A DNA stretch of 64,000 bases. Origin: Candidatus Epulonipiscium sp. (GTDB taxonomy: Bacteria; Bacillota; Clostridia; Lachnospirales; Defluviitaleaceae). The first letter of the stretch is position 1. Every line of letters begins with the position of its first letter. The position numbers and the translations under genes are program-made. The notes under the pieces are model-generated. The model was not told the origin of the DNA. It did no database searches and saw only the letters and a list, made by a program, of their open reading frames with translations. Below, piece by piece: positions 37,390 to 46,365 of the stretch. The DNA is taken from positions 1-64,000 of the forward strand of contig JAAYQR010000011.1 of NCBI GenBank assembly GCA_012519205.1. The letters are read 5' to 3'.

Positions 37390-39696
37390 TTATATTTTTC
37401 CCAATAAGTATCTGAATATAAAGAACTTAAGTTTTCCCTTCCTTTCTTTTATATCCTTTAACAATTTTCTGTAAAACAAATGCATTATTTTCTTTTCTTC
37501 TTCATTTAAATCATACTGACTATATCTAGCCTTAATAAATAATTGGGTAATCGTTTTATCCCCAAATATCTTATCCATTCGGTCTGAATATTGAAGTGGG
37601 GTTTCCGTATCCTTCATCGGATATTTTAAGAGTTTTCCTATTTTAAGGTATTCATCATATATCATGATAGCAGTTCTTTTTCCGTTCATCCTAAGGATAC
37701 TCAGTCTTTTCCAATAATATTTAATCCTATTAAATAAAATTATAAAGGAAATACCTATTCCAATGAAGCCATAAAAGTTAATATAATTTCTTTTTTCATT
37801 TTCTTCTTTTTTAAAATCATCAATTTCAATATCTGTATTACTATGCTGACCCATTAGATATTCAATATACTCCTTCGGATAATACAAATCATAAAGAGCA
37901 TCGTTAATAGGCAAACTGTATTCCATTTGGAGTGAAGGGGTGGGTTCAAAAATTATCCATCCGATTCCTTCAAAATATACTTCTGTCCATGCATGGGCCT
38001 GTTTGTTCGTAATCAAGTATGTATCTCCTTCTTTTTCATTATCCTCGGATACAATATATCCTTCTACATACCTAGCAGGAATACCTAAAGCCCTAACTAG
38101 CACAGTCATTGCCGTGGCATAATAGGTACAATAACCCCTCCTTGATTCAAATAAAAAATAATCAACGAAATCCCATCCTTCAGGGTTTTCCCCCGGGGTA
38201 AGAGTATACACATAGCCTTTCGCAAAGTATTTTTCAATCGCCTTTACCTTGTCATAATTATTTTTTTCTCCTTTTGTAATTTCTTTAGCAGTATCTTTCA
38301 CCCTTTTGGGTAGAGTGTCAGGTAAAAAAAGATATCGTTCGTTGACTTCTTCCGCCCTATCTATAAGTCTACGAAGAATTTCCTTTCTGTTTTTATCTCC
38401 TTCTCTACTTTTAATAATTTCCCTATAGTTATCTTTATATAGATTTTTTTTACTTTTTCTCATTAATTTTATAAAATCTTCGTCTTTTTGTTTGGATTTA
38501 TACAAATCTACAGAATAACTAAATCCTTTGGTCTCAGCCTCATTTAATGAAAGAACTCCTCCCTTATCCGTCATTATCTTTGGATGCCTGATAGAATTAA
38601 AACCCAGTTTATATGCTCTTTGCGGCATAAATAAACTCTTCGTAATGATGTTATTGTACTTTATTGTTATCTTCTGATTGTCAAAATACTTATATATATC
38701 ATAATCACCGCCAACAAGTTCATAAATTCCTTCTTTTGTTTCAAAACTATCGAAATAAATCCTTTCCCAGCTTCTTCCTGTGGTTGCTTCATTATCTAAA
38801 TTAATCCAACTATGCCCCGTGTATATCTCTTTTACTGCTGCCGTAAGATATGTCTTTTCTGGGGCTGTAACCTTCAAAACCAATAAATCACTGAGATTTA
38901 TATCTCCCCCTAAATAGCCGTCATCTTCCCCTAGCCCCGCAGAGGCAACGGAAAAATAATCTTCTGCATAGTAATAAACTGTTTTAGCTGCTATTTTTCC
39001 TATTATTCTATCTACCCATTCCATATTCACAATATGATTATTAGAATAGTAAAATGAAATAGAAAAAATTACAATACTTAAAATCCACCCCCAAGACATA
39101 AACTTTAAAAAATACATTGGATCATTTTCATCAATATATTTATTAAATTTATAAAAGCTATGCTTAAAATAATATAACAAACAAGAAAATAAAAATAAAT
39201 ATAAGGTCCATTGAGATTTCATATAATCTCTATACCATAGAAATAAGAAATACCCACTGCCAATAGATGCAATCCATAGATAATTCCAGTTCTTTTTAGT
39301 GAATATGTATATTAAAAAAGTTATGGCAATACATATAATGATTGTTATTACCTTGGCGTAAGTCCAATTTACAGGTACAAAACCATCTTTGTAATCATTT
39401 AGCCATATAAAAAATCTCCGGGTTCCTTCTATTATTATTTCTATTTTTTGTCCCTTGTAAATATAAAACATGCCCGCTACTAGTGATAATAACAAAACCA
39501 ACAAGCTAAGATAAAAACTTTTTTTATTTATGCAAATTATGGAACAAACAAGATAAACTATGATTATTATTTTAATTAAAGAGATGGCAATGGGAGAAAA
39601 ACCCATATCAGCTACTACCATATAGACAATAGAAAAGCTCATGATGGCTATTAACAAAAAATTAATTAGAATTTCACTTATCTTTTTTTGCACCAT
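37390..39696 (-). CDS. transglutaminase-like membrane protein (TgpA type)
   Basis: Protein of 768 residues. The N-terminal quarter holds about seven membrane segments (1-230). An extracytoplasmic region follows with a transglutaminase-like domain (about 455-590): the catalytic Cys lies in RRGYCTYYATAMTVL, His in QAHAWTEVYFEG and Asp-equivalent in IIFEPTPS. Another membrane segment (about 640) and a cytoplasmic DUF4129-like tail follow. It is the third gene of a MoxR-DUF58-TgpA unit, whose members are widely co-conserved and thought to act together in envelope or protein maturation. It starts four bases after the DUF58 stop codon. Confidence 0.9.
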   Translation of the reverse strand: MVQKKISEILINFLLIAIMSFSIVYMVVADMGFSPIAISLIKIIIIVYLVCSIICINKKSFYLSLLVLLLSLVAGMFYIYKGQKIEIIIEGTRRFFIWLNDYKDGFVPVNWTYAKVITIIICIAITFLIYIFTKKNWNYLWIASIGSGYFLFLWYRDYMKSQWTLYLFLFSCLLYYFKHSFYKFNKYIDENDPMYFLKFMSWGWILSIVIFSISFYYSNNHIVNMEWVDRIIGKIAAKTVYYYAEDYFSVASAGLGEDDGYLGGDINLSDLLVLKVTAPEKTYLTAAVKEIYTGHSWINLDNEATTGRSWERIYFDSFETKEGIYELVGGDYDIYKYFDNQKITIKYNNIITKSLFMPQRAYKLGFNSIRHPKIMTDKGGVLSLNEAETKGFSYSVDLYKSKQKDEDFIKLMRKSKKNLYKDNYREIIKSREGDKNRKEILRRLIDRAEEVNERYLFLPDTLPKRVKDTAKEITKGEKNNYDKVKAIEKYFAKGYVYTLTPGENPEGWDFVDYFLFESRRGYCTYYATAMTVLVRALGIPARYVEGYIVSEDNEKEGDTYLITNKQAHAWTEVYFEGIGWIIFEPTPSLQMEYSLPINDALYDLYYPKEYIEYLMGQHSNTDIEIDDFKKEENEKRNYINFYGFIGIGISFIILFNRIKYYWKRLSILRMNGKRTAIMIYDEYLKIGKLLKYPMKDTETPLQYSDRMDKIFGDKTITQLFIKARYSQYDLNEEEKKIMHLFYRKLLKDIKERKGKLKFFIFRYLLGKI

Positions 39697-39699
39697 AGG

Positions 39700-40899
39700 C
39701 TAACACCCCAAAATTTGTTTTATATCATCACTAATCTGCACCTCATAAACAACAACCCCTATTTCCCTTAATCCTTTTAAGATGCTTTTTTCTTCTTCAT
39801 TCCCCTTTTTCCTTATTTCCTTAGGGGAGATATAAATCAATATAATATCATAGCCTACAAATCTAGCCTCATAAATCTGTTCGTATAGCTTATATTCTAG
39901 ATTGGATGTAAACAATATTATATTAGTTTTCGGGATATCTTTTCTTAAATACATACTCATCATATCTGTCAAACTAATGTCTTGGTTAAATTTAACCCCC
40001 CTCATAAAATCATAAAAGGTTTTAAAGTCTAGCGAATTCCTTCCCTTTAGCATCCGTATCCCTTCATTGTAATAAACCAATTCTACGGGAATCCAGTTCC
40101 TAAGACAGTAATAGACAATGGTAACAATGCATTCAACCACTTGATCTTCTAAAATTAAATTTTGTTCTGCATAATATGAGTTTTTCTTTAAATCTATAAA
40201 CATAACTACAAAGAGTTGGGCGGTATTATCATAGTTTTTTACCATCCATTCATTTTTCTTAGCTGTTAATTTCCAATGAACTTTCCTAAGTGTATCCCCA
40301 TAAGCATATCCCCTTATATCTGATATGCTACTCATATCCTCTACATCACTTTTTATGATGGTATCTGACTCATGTATGTATGATGTGTTCATAGGAAATT
40401 GGGTAAGAAAATTTATTCGGGGATACACCTTTATTTCCCTTGGCTCCCTTATATAATAGTAAAAAGAAAATATCCCTAGGATGTCTTTTATTTCAATATA
40501 CTCTATTCCAATTGGATAATCTCCTCTATACTTACATTCCCACTGGCAATTCACTTCTTTATGGCTAAAAGGACCCAATGTAAAAGTTATTTTTTTGGCC
40601 TGTCTATTAAAAGTATAATCCTCACCATAAAATCCTATCTTTATGCAAGGATATAAGAGAAGCCATTCATTATGAATGCTAAATTTAAAATTGATTTGTT
40701 CCCCTTTCATGATACTTTTTTTATCAACTGTTTGCGTATATTTAAAACAGTAATAAAGCAATGCCCCATAAGCAAAAGATACTAGCACTAAAAATAACAC
40801 AGTATAAAAAAACATTGAGGGTATTTTCCCAGGAAAAAAATATATAAAAGTTATTATCATAGGGAAAATAAGTAAATAAATAGGCTTAGTTCTTATCAT
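39700..40899 (-). CDS. DUF58 domain protein (vWA-like)
   Basis: Protein of 399 residues. Two hydrophobic segments lie at the N-terminus (about 6-45), followed by a beta-rich part and the DUF58 signature near 195-215 (DIRGYAYGDTLRKVHWKLTA). A von Willebrand A-like fold comes after it (VVMFIDLKKNS). It is always found with MoxR ATPases and transglutaminase-like proteins and is probably the substrate-facing partner of the ATPase. It lies 31 bases after moxR and is coupled to the next gene. GAAGGTTAGT precedes its ATG. Confidence 0.9.
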   Translation of the reverse strand: MIRTKPIYLLIFPMIITFIYFFPGKIPSMFFYTVLFLVLVSFAYGALLYYCFKYTQTVDKKSIMKGEQINFKFSIHNEWLLLYPCIKIGFYGEDYTFNRQAKKITFTLGPFSHKEVNCQWECKYRGDYPIGIEYIEIKDILGIFSFYYYIREPREIKVYPRINFLTQFPMNTSYIHESDTIIKSDVEDMSSISDIRGYAYGDTLRKVHWKLTAKKNEWMVKNYDNTAQLFVVMFIDLKKNSYYAEQNLILEDQVVECIVTIVYYCLRNWIPVELVYYNEGIRMLKGRNSLDFKTFYDFMRGVKFNQDISLTDMMSMYLRKDIPKTNIILFTSNLEYKLYEQIYEARFVGYDIILIYISPKEIRKKGNEEEKSILKGLREIGVVVYEVQISDDIKQILGC

Positions 40900-40930
40900 A
40901 CTAACCTTCTTTCCTCCCCCATGGCAAATA

Positions 40931-41875
40931 CTAATTGATTACGGGGACTTTTACTTTTTTATGAATAATAAATTCAATAATTTCCCTAGAAGATATGTTT
41001 CTAAGCTTCGCTTCTTGTTTTATAGTGACTCTATGGGATAATACTGGGACTGCCATCTTAATAATATCATCAGGTATTACATAATCTCTTCCTTTATAAA
41101 AAGCCCATGCCTGGGCAGCCCTAAATAAAGATAGGGACCCCCTAGGGCTTGCCCCTAAAGTGACATCAGGATGTCTTCTTGTTTCGCTAACAATATTAAC
41201 TATATAATTAACTAGTGCGGAATCTACATAAACTTGTTTTACTGCTTCCTGTATTTTTGAAATTTCCTCATGACTTGCTACATCCTCCAAACTTTTTAAA
41301 GGATTTTTATGTTGAAAGTTAATTAATATTTCTACTTCTTCCCCAGCTGTAGGATAACCTATATCAAACTTCATAAAAAATCTATCTAGCTCAGCTTCGG
41401 GTAAGGGATATGTACCCAAATATTCTACTGGATTTTGGGTTGCTAATACCATGAATGGTTTAGGAAGGGGATAGGTTGTTCCATCGACAGTTACTTGGTT
41501 TTCCTCCATGACCTCTAAGAGACTTGCCTGAGTCTTTGGGGAAGTACGATTAATTTCATCAGCTAAAATAATATGACTCATTATAGCCCCAGGCCTAAAT
41601 TCGAATTCCCCTGTTTTTTGATTATAAATTGAAAATCCTGTGATATCTGATGGAAGCACATCGGGGGTAAATTGGATTCTCTTAAAAGAGGCATTAAGGC
41701 TTTTTGCAATAGATGATACAAGGCTAGTTTTTCCCACCCCCGGAACATCTTCAATTAGGACATGCCCATTACACATTAATGCTACTAAGGTTAATTCTAT
41801 TGCATTTTTCTTACCAACAATAACCTTTTCAATATTGTTAATAACTTTTTCTAATACTTCTTGTCCATTATTCAT
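40931..41875 (-). CDS. MoxR family AAA+ ATPase
   Basis: AAA+ ATPase of 314 residues. Walker A is EDVPGVGKTSLVSS (near 40), Walker B is ILADEINRTSPKTQASLLE (near 105), sensor 1 is VLATQNPVEYLGTYPLPEAE and sensor 2 is GASPRGSLSLFRAAQ. MoxR proteins act as chaperones that activate metal-binding or vWA-domain partners, here the DUF58 protein downstream. I use ATG 41875, which follows GGAGGT. Upstream in-frame ATGs at 41887, 41938 and 41947 lack ribosome sites and would add a spurious hydrophobic start. Confidence 0.93.
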   Translation of the reverse strand: MNNGQEVLEKVINNIEKVIVGKKNAIELTLVALMCNGHVLIEDVPGVGKTSLVSSIAKSLNASFKRIQFTPDVLPSDITGFSIYNQKTGEFEFRPGAIMSHIILADEINRTSPKTQASLLEVMEENQVTVDGTTYPLPKPFMVLATQNPVEYLGTYPLPEAELDRFFMKFDIGYPTAGEEVEILINFQHKNPLKSLEDVASHEEISKIQEAVKQVYVDSALVNYIVNIVSETRRHPDVTLGASPRGSLSLFRAAQAWAFYKGRDYVIPDDIIKMAVPVLSHRVTIKQEAKLRNISSREIIEFIIHKKVKVPVIN

Positions 41876-42302
41876 ATTAACCTCCATTCCGCCGCCTAGG
41901 CATAAATTAGGAATTAAGATTAGTACTAAAGATTTCATGATAAACACTTGTTGTCTATTTTCCGAATTAATTATATATTATATTATATCAGAAAATGTTG
42001 TAATTTAATACTATATATTTACTAAACAATGTATCAAATATTAAAATATTAGCACATTCAGTATATATAACTTGTTATCCACTTAATATAAATTGTGCAT
42101 AATTATAACACCCAAAACCTAGCAATATATATGCAAAATGACAAATTCACTTATATTTATGTGTAAGTTTTTAATATCTATTTGAATTTTTTTACATTTA
42201 TGGTATAATTCATTACTGTACTGATTCTTATTTATGATATGTTTTTATAGCAGATATTGTATTAAAAAACTCAAAATAACAAAAAATAAGGGGGATTTTA
42301 TT
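41876..42302. other. divergent control region between moxR operon and spo0A
   Basis: This stretch of 427 bases is very AT-rich and holds no convincing gene. It contains the spo0A promoter (42182-42209) and must contain the promoter of the moxR operon, which I could not place with confidence. TGACAAA near 42139 is one mismatch from the Spo0A box TGNCGAA, too weak to call. No spoIVB gene is present. Confidence 0.5.
42182..42209 (+). promoter_or_regulatory. sigma-A-type promoter of spo0A
   Basis: TTGAAT (42182-42187), a 16-base spacer and TATAAT (42204-42209) lie about 95 bases upstream of the GTG start. Additional sporulation control by sigma-H is usual for this gene, but no clear sigma-H site was found. 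Confidence 0.6.
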
Positions 42303-43109
42303 GTGAAAAACCGTATTAGTGTATTACTTGCAGACGATAATAAGGAATTTTGTGAGATTCTCGAGGACTACTTCGAAAAACAAAATGACATGGAGGTTAT
42401 TGGGGTTGCTAAGGACGGAGTAGAAGCTTATGATATGATAATGGAAAAAGTACCTGATGTTGTAATATTGGATACGATTATGCCTCGATTAGATGGATTG
42501 GGGGTGCTAGAAAAGCTTCATTCTTCCGCCATAAAAAAATCACCCGTATGCATTATGCTATCGGCAGTCAATCAAGATAAAGTCACACAAAAAGCTATGC
42601 GATTGGGGGCAGAATACTATATTGCTAAACCTTTTGATATGGAAACTCTTATGCTAAGAATTAGGCAACTTACAGATCTTGTTCCAGTACCCAAAGTAGA
42701 TATAAATTGTTCCCATACTATTGACCTTGACAATAGATTCCAAGTACCTTCCTCCCATCAATTAGAAGCTGAAGTTACATATATTCTTAGGGAAATAGGT
42801 GTTCCCGCAAATATAAGAGGATATCACTATCTACGCCACGCCATTACTATGGCAGTTAATAATATGGATATACTAAATAGTATTACAAAGGAATTATATC
42901 CCTCTATAGCTAAAAGGTTTAATACAACCTCAAGCCGAGTTGAAAGGGCTATTCGTCATGCCATAGAAGTAGCCTGTAATCGTGGTAGTATCGATACCAT
43001 GCATAAATTATTTAGCTATACTATAAATAACAATAAAGGGAAACCTACCAATAGTGAGTTCATAGCTCTTATCGCCGACAGATTAAGACTTAATTTAAAG
43101 ATTGGATAA
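42303..43109 (+). CDS. spo0A: sporulation transcription factor Spo0A
   Basis: Master response regulator of sporulation, 268 residues. The receiver domain (about 5-120) has the acidic pair Asp11/Asp12, phospho-acceptor Asp57 in [13 protein letters not shown] and Lys109 in YIAKPF. The C-terminal DNA-binding domain holds the near-invariant Spo0A helix [17 protein letters not shown] and the end [17 protein letters not shown]. The start is the GTG at 42303, which fits the family length; an in-frame ATG 23 codons upstream adds unrelated sequence. AAGGGGGATT lies upstream. In Clostridia the phosphate is usually donated directly by orphan kinases. spoIVB, its common upstream neighbour, is missing here. 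Confidence 0.97.
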   Translation: MKNRISVLLADDNKEFCEILEDYFEKQNDMEVIGVAKDGVEAYDMIMEKVPDVVILDTIMPRLDGLGVLEKLHSSAIKKSPVCIMLSAVNQDKVTQKAMRLGAEYYIAKPFDMETLMLRIRQLTDLVPVPKVDINCSHTIDLDNRFQVPSSHQLEAEVTYILREIGVPANIRGYHYLRHAITMAVNNMDILNSITKELYPSIAKRFNTTSSRVERAIRHAIEVACNRGSIDTMHKLFSYTINNNKGKPTNSEFIALIADRLRLNLKIG

Positions 43110-43111
43110 TT

Positions 43112-43144
43112 AAATCCTAGAGTTCCATGGACTCTAGGATTTTT
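43112..43144 (+). terminator. terminator of spo0A
   Basis: AAATCCTAGAGT / ACTCTAGGATTT stem with a short loop and a T-run, directly after the spo0A stop. Confidence 0.85.
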
Positions 43145-43211
43145 CAACTTCATATTGCCCTTATAGATTTCATATAATATACCATTATATGTTTATTTGG
43201 GAGGAAAGGCT

Positions 43212-44309
43212 ATGAATCAAAAAGGAAAAATTAAACATGTTTTCCCTGGCGGAAATACAACTAGGGGATTTGTATCCTTCTATGACAATATCTTATTCCA
43301 AGAAGAAGCTAATAGGATTATTGTAATCAAAGGTGGTCCGGGAGTAGGGAAATCATTTTTTATGAAAAAAATAAGTGATAGTTTTCTTAACCTTGGCTAT
43401 CACCTTGAACACCATCACTGCTCCTCCGACAGTAATTCCTTAGACGGAATCGTTATCCCCGATATTAAGATAGCTTTTTTAGATGGGACTGCCCCCCATA
43501 TGGTAGACCCCTTAACCCCCGGTGCCGTAGACGAAATCCTTAACTTAGGGGACTTTTGGGATGAGGAGGGAATTAGAAAAAATAAAGATAATATATTAAA
43601 GGCAAATAAAGAAGTAAGCAGATTATTTAAAAAAGCATATTCTTATCTTGAGGCCGCATTTGTAATATATGAATCCTGGCGTGATACCGAAAGTTTAGCC
43701 TTTAATAATGCTAAGGCTAATCTCAAGGTTGAAGAACTTATAAAATCCTTATTTGAAAACTACCCTGTTACTGAAGATATCGGCAGAGATAGGCATTTAT
43801 TTGGTACTGCCATAACCCCTAATGGACTAATAGAATACCTTCACACAATAATCGGGGGTAGTAAAAATGTATATGTCATTAAGGATTCCCCCGGGGCATC
43901 TTCCAAGAACATGATGGAAAAGATCTATAAAGAAGCCGTTATGAGGGGTTTAGACGTAGAATGTTACCACTCCCCTATTGATGTAGATAAAGTGGAAGAT
44001 ATCATAATTCCTTCCCTTGATAGTGCAGTTACGGTTGTTAACAGTTATCATAGAGCTAAGATAATCCCAACCAATATAACCGATTTTACTTCCTACTTAA
44101 ATGAGGAAAAACTTAGATATATTCAAGCTGAAATTGATAAGGATAAAAAACTCTTTGAAGATTTAGTACAAAAAAGTGTGGTTTTTATCCAAAAGGCTAA
44201 AGAAGCCCATGATAAGGTGGAAAATTATTATATTTCTAATATGGATTTTAATAAAGTAGATGGGATTATAAAAGCTACCATAGAAAGGATATTGCCCACT
44301 GAAATGTGA
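43212..44309 (+). CDS. P-loop ATPase, PRK06851-like
   Basis: Protein of 365 residues with two related halves. The first has an intact Walker A (IVIKGGPGVGKSFFMKKIS, near 38). The second has a degenerate loop in the same context (VYVIKDSPGASSKNMMEKI, near 218). This is the pattern of the PRK06851 family of uncharacterised ATPases common in spore-forming Firmicutes. No membrane segments or helicase motifs are seen. It is cytoplasmic. The start is ATG 43212 behind GGGAGG; an upstream in-frame TTG at 43197 contains the ribosome site. It is transcribed separately from spo0A. Confidence 0.8.
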   Translation: MNQKGKIKHVFPGGNTTRGFVSFYDNILFQEEANRIIVIKGGPGVGKSFFMKKISDSFLNLGYHLEHHHCSSDSNSLDGIVIPDIKIAFLDGTAPHMVDPLTPGAVDEILNLGDFWDEEGIRKNKDNILKANKEVSRLFKKAYSYLEAAFVIYESWRDTESLAFNNAKANLKVEELIKSLFENYPVTEDIGRDRHLFGTAITPNGLIEYLHTIIGGSKNVYVIKDSPGASSKNMMEKIYKEAVMRGLDVECYHSPIDVDKVEDIIIPSLDSAVTVVNSYHRAKIIPTNITDFTSYLNEEKLRYIQAEIDKDKKLFEDLVQKSVVFIQKAKEAHDKVENYYISNMDFNKVDGIIKATIERILPTEM

Positions 44310-44339
44310 AATTAGTAAATATATGAATTTAATACTTAT

Positions 44340-44370
44340 GAGTCGATATAAAATCGACTCTTCTTTTTTC
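44340..44370 (+). terminator. terminator after the PRK06851-like gene
   Basis: GAGTCGAT / ATCGACTC hairpin followed by TTCTTTTTTC. Confidence 0.75.
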
Positions 44371-44384
44371 GACATACCTTTCTA

Positions 44385-44413
44385 TTGAACTTACTGTAAA
44401 TATATGGTAAAAT
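44385..44413 (+). promoter_or_regulatory. sigma-A promoter of the 61-residue gene
   Basis: TTGAAC (44385-44390), 17 bases, TAAAAT (44408-44413), about 33 bases before the ATG. Confidence 0.6.
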
Positions 44414-44445
44414 CTTCAAGGAATTAAAAAGAAAGGAGCTCATAA

Positions 44446-44631
44446 ATGACTAAGTATATTAAAATCAAATCAGACACGAAATCACAAACTTTTCTATATC
44501 TCCTAGAAAAACAGGCAGAAAAAAATTATATAATTTTTAAGAAGGCTTTATATCCTTGGCAGAAAAATATTTATCTTTTTTTTAATGATTTAAAAGGCGC
44601 GGAATTACAATTTAACAAATTGGTTTCATAG
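44446..44631 (+). CDS. small basic protein of unknown function
   Basis: Gene of 61 codons with a strong AAAGGAGCT ribosome site and its own promoter. The protein is basic and aromatic-rich (KNYIIFKKALYPWQKNIYLF), probably folded as alpha/beta, with no signal or membrane segment. I do not recognise a family. The good promoter and ribosome site make a real gene likely. Its product might be a small DNA- or RNA-binding protein by charge, which is only a guess. Confidence 0.55.
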   Translation: MTKYIKIKSDTKSQTFLYLLEKQAEKNYIIFKKALYPWQKNIYLFFNDLKGAELQFNKLVS

Positions 44632-44701
44632 ATAAAGACATATTTTGAGTCTTCCTTCATATATATAAATTGTAAATACTTTATATGTAAGGAGGCTTTA
44701 T

Positions 44702-45112
44702 ATGTCTTCCACGAAAATAATTGTTCTCAGGCTAAAAGAGGTAATTTATACATCTTTATTTGCTATTGTAGGATTAATACTCCTACTCATTCTTATCTTT
44801 AAGTTTATTCCTCAAAAAAGGCAATCCTCTGCCCTCTATGAAGCCGGAATCTATACCGTTCCAATAGAATTAGAATATGCCAACTTCGATATTTCAGTTA
44901 CAATTGAAAAAGATAAAATCACATCAGTTGAGCTAATTAACTTTGATGAAGATATGGCTATGATGTATCCCCTTATGGAGCCTACAATGGCTTACTTAAA
45001 TAAAGAAATCACTAAAAAACAAATGCTTGATGTAGGTTCTCCTAAGGAATCACCCGAAACTGCTAAGTTTCTTCTCGAAGGAATAAAAGAAGCCTTAAAT
45101 AAACCTAATTAA
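44702..45112 (+). CDS. membrane-anchored FMN-binding-like domain protein
   Basis: Protein of 136 residues. One transmembrane segment (about 15-34) is followed by a small extracytoplasmic domain that begins LYEAGIYTVPIELEYANFDI and continues VTIEKDKITSVELINFDEDM. This resembles the start of FMN-binding (RnfG/NqrC-like) domains, where a YxDGxY...V.I..GKI..V pattern occurs. No threonine flavinylation motif is seen, so the domain may be non-flavin. AAGGAGGCTTTAT precedes the ATG. Its end overlaps the convergent next gene by four bases. Confidence 0.65.
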   Translation: MSSTKIIVLRLKEVIYTSLFAIVGLILLLILIFKFIPQKRQSSALYEAGIYTVPIELEYANFDISVTIEKDKITSVELINFDEDMAMMYPLMEPTMAYLNKEITKKQMLDVGSPKESPETAKFLLEGIKEALNKPN

Positions 45113-45381
45113 CGCCAATTTTCCCAGTAATCCTTTTCCTCACCGCTATCTACCGCAGCTAGATACATATCTGCTATTTTAAATAATTCAGATTCATCCT
45201 TTAGGATATAGTACTTTTTACCATCTTTTTCTTCTATATTTTGCTCTAATTTTCTACTCTTTTTTGACAGAGATAAGAAGTCTTTTTCCCATTGTAAAGC
45301 CTTTTCCTCACCTAATTCTTCATAACCGACTATTTCAGCCTTTATTTCTTCAATGAAGTCTTCTAGCAACATTTTAATCAT
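45109..45381 (-). CDS. small acidic protein of unknown function
   Basis: Protein of 90 residues, acidic and mostly helical by composition (ends EEKDYWENWR), with a strong TAGGAGGAAAAATA ribosome site. No family recognised; no signal or membrane segment. Convergent with the FMN-binding-like gene, overlapping by four bases at the stops. Confidence 0.6.
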   Translation of the reverse strand: MIKMLLEDFIEEIKAEIVGYEELGEEKALQWEKDFLSLSKKSRKLEQNIEEKDGKKYYILKDESELFKIADMYLAAVDSGEEKDYWENWR

Positions 45382-45422
45382 TATTTTTCCTCCTAAGTGA
45401 TAATTTATTATTATTATATCAC

Positions 45423-45462
45423 AAAAAACAACCCATTATAAAAATTTATAATGGGTTGTTTT
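45423..45462. terminator. terminator of the small membrane protein gene
   Basis: AAAACAACCCATTATAAA / TTTATAATGGGTTGTTTT perfect stem followed by a T-run on the minus strand (45428-45423). Confidence 0.85.
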
Positions 45463-45463
45463 C

Positions 45464-45691
45464 TTAGAAACTAGCTAATCCCGCAATAACAAATACTGAT
45501 ATGTAACAAATACAAATTACAACTGGAACAGCTATTCCTATGATTAGTAAGGTCTTTCCAAATCTTCTTTTTTCTTCAGAACCGTTTTTATCAGTCATCC
45601 ATATGATTCCTACTATAATCCCCACTATTGGGAATAATAGTGATGCAATAATAAGTAATGCTTTCAATCCCCCACCTAACTCTTGTTCCAT
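45464..45691 (-). CDS. small two-span membrane protein
   Basis: Protein of 75 residues with two hydrophobic segments (about 10-32 and 46-72) joined by a charged loop TDKNGSEEKRRFGK. Small proteins of this shape are frequent in Firmicutes and some belong to DUF4190-like groups; I cannot assign one. CAGGAGGGAAAAC is a strong ribosome site. It is a single gene with a strong terminator. Confidence 0.65.
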   Translation of the reverse strand: MEQELGGGLKALLIIASLLFPIVGIIVGIIWMTDKNGSEEKRRFGKTLLIIGIAVPVVICICYISVFVIAGLASF

Positions 45692-45926
45692 GTTTTCCCT
45701 CCTGATTGTTTGTTTTATCCATTGACATTTTATATTATATTCTAATGTATTTTAAAAATCAATAGAATTCCTTAGATTGAACTGGAATATATCAAAATGT
45801 TTTGGTTATTATAGACATCTATTGATTTTTAATCTAAAAACAGTAAATTTTAATTGTGTATTTTTTATTCGTCTGCAAATAGTAATATAAAGCACGATAT
45901 TTTAGCTACTAGAAAGAAGGGATAAT

Positions 45927-46361
45927 ATGACAGAAGTTTTAACTAGTGAACAACTTATATATGAGCTTAATAATTTAAAATGCCTGATAAATGATTTTGA
46001 TTACTCTGAATTAAATAATGTTACTTTCTTAAATCTTGAATCACTTTATACTTATATTGCAGAATTTGATGGTAATCCTTTTCAGAGGCAGTATGAGGCC
46101 CTACAAGCTGCTTTAGATGTGGTACAACCTTTTATTCCCTTTGCAACAGGCGATAAGGCAAAGGAATTTTTATTACAAGTGAGTAAAGCTGAATCTGATG
46201 ATGAAATCCAATGGTTAAAACAAGAATATACAGATAGAATGCGATTGGATTTTGTAAATGCCATTAGGCTGACCTCTTCTGATGATGAATGGGATGGTTT
46301 AATCCAAATATGCGAGAGTATAAGGCAAAGTAGAGAGGATAATTTTTCTTATAATAATTGA
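45927..46361 (+). CDS. acidic protein of unknown function
   Basis: Protein of 144 residues, acidic, predicted mainly helical, with no signal or membrane segment. GAAAGAAGGGATAAT precedes the ATG. It contains a stretch FQRQYEALQAALDVVQPFIPF in mid-protein (quoted in part: EALQAALDVVQPF). No family is recognised. It is convergent with the glycosyltransferase gene. The spacing and ribosome site support a real gene. Confidence 0.6.
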   Translation: MTEVLTSEQLIYELNNLKCLINDFDYSELNNVTFLNLESLYTYIAEFDGNPFQRQYEALQAALDVVQPFIPFATGDKAKEFLLQVSKAESDDEIQWLKQEYTDRMRLDFVNAIRLTSSDDEWDGLIQICESIRQSREDNFSYNN

Positions 46362-46365
46362 ATAT

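Noticed and set aside
44368-44374. TTCGACA, a perfect Spo0A box in reverse
   Set aside because: A single 7-base match inside a terminator tail, not positioned well against the promoter, is expected by chance.
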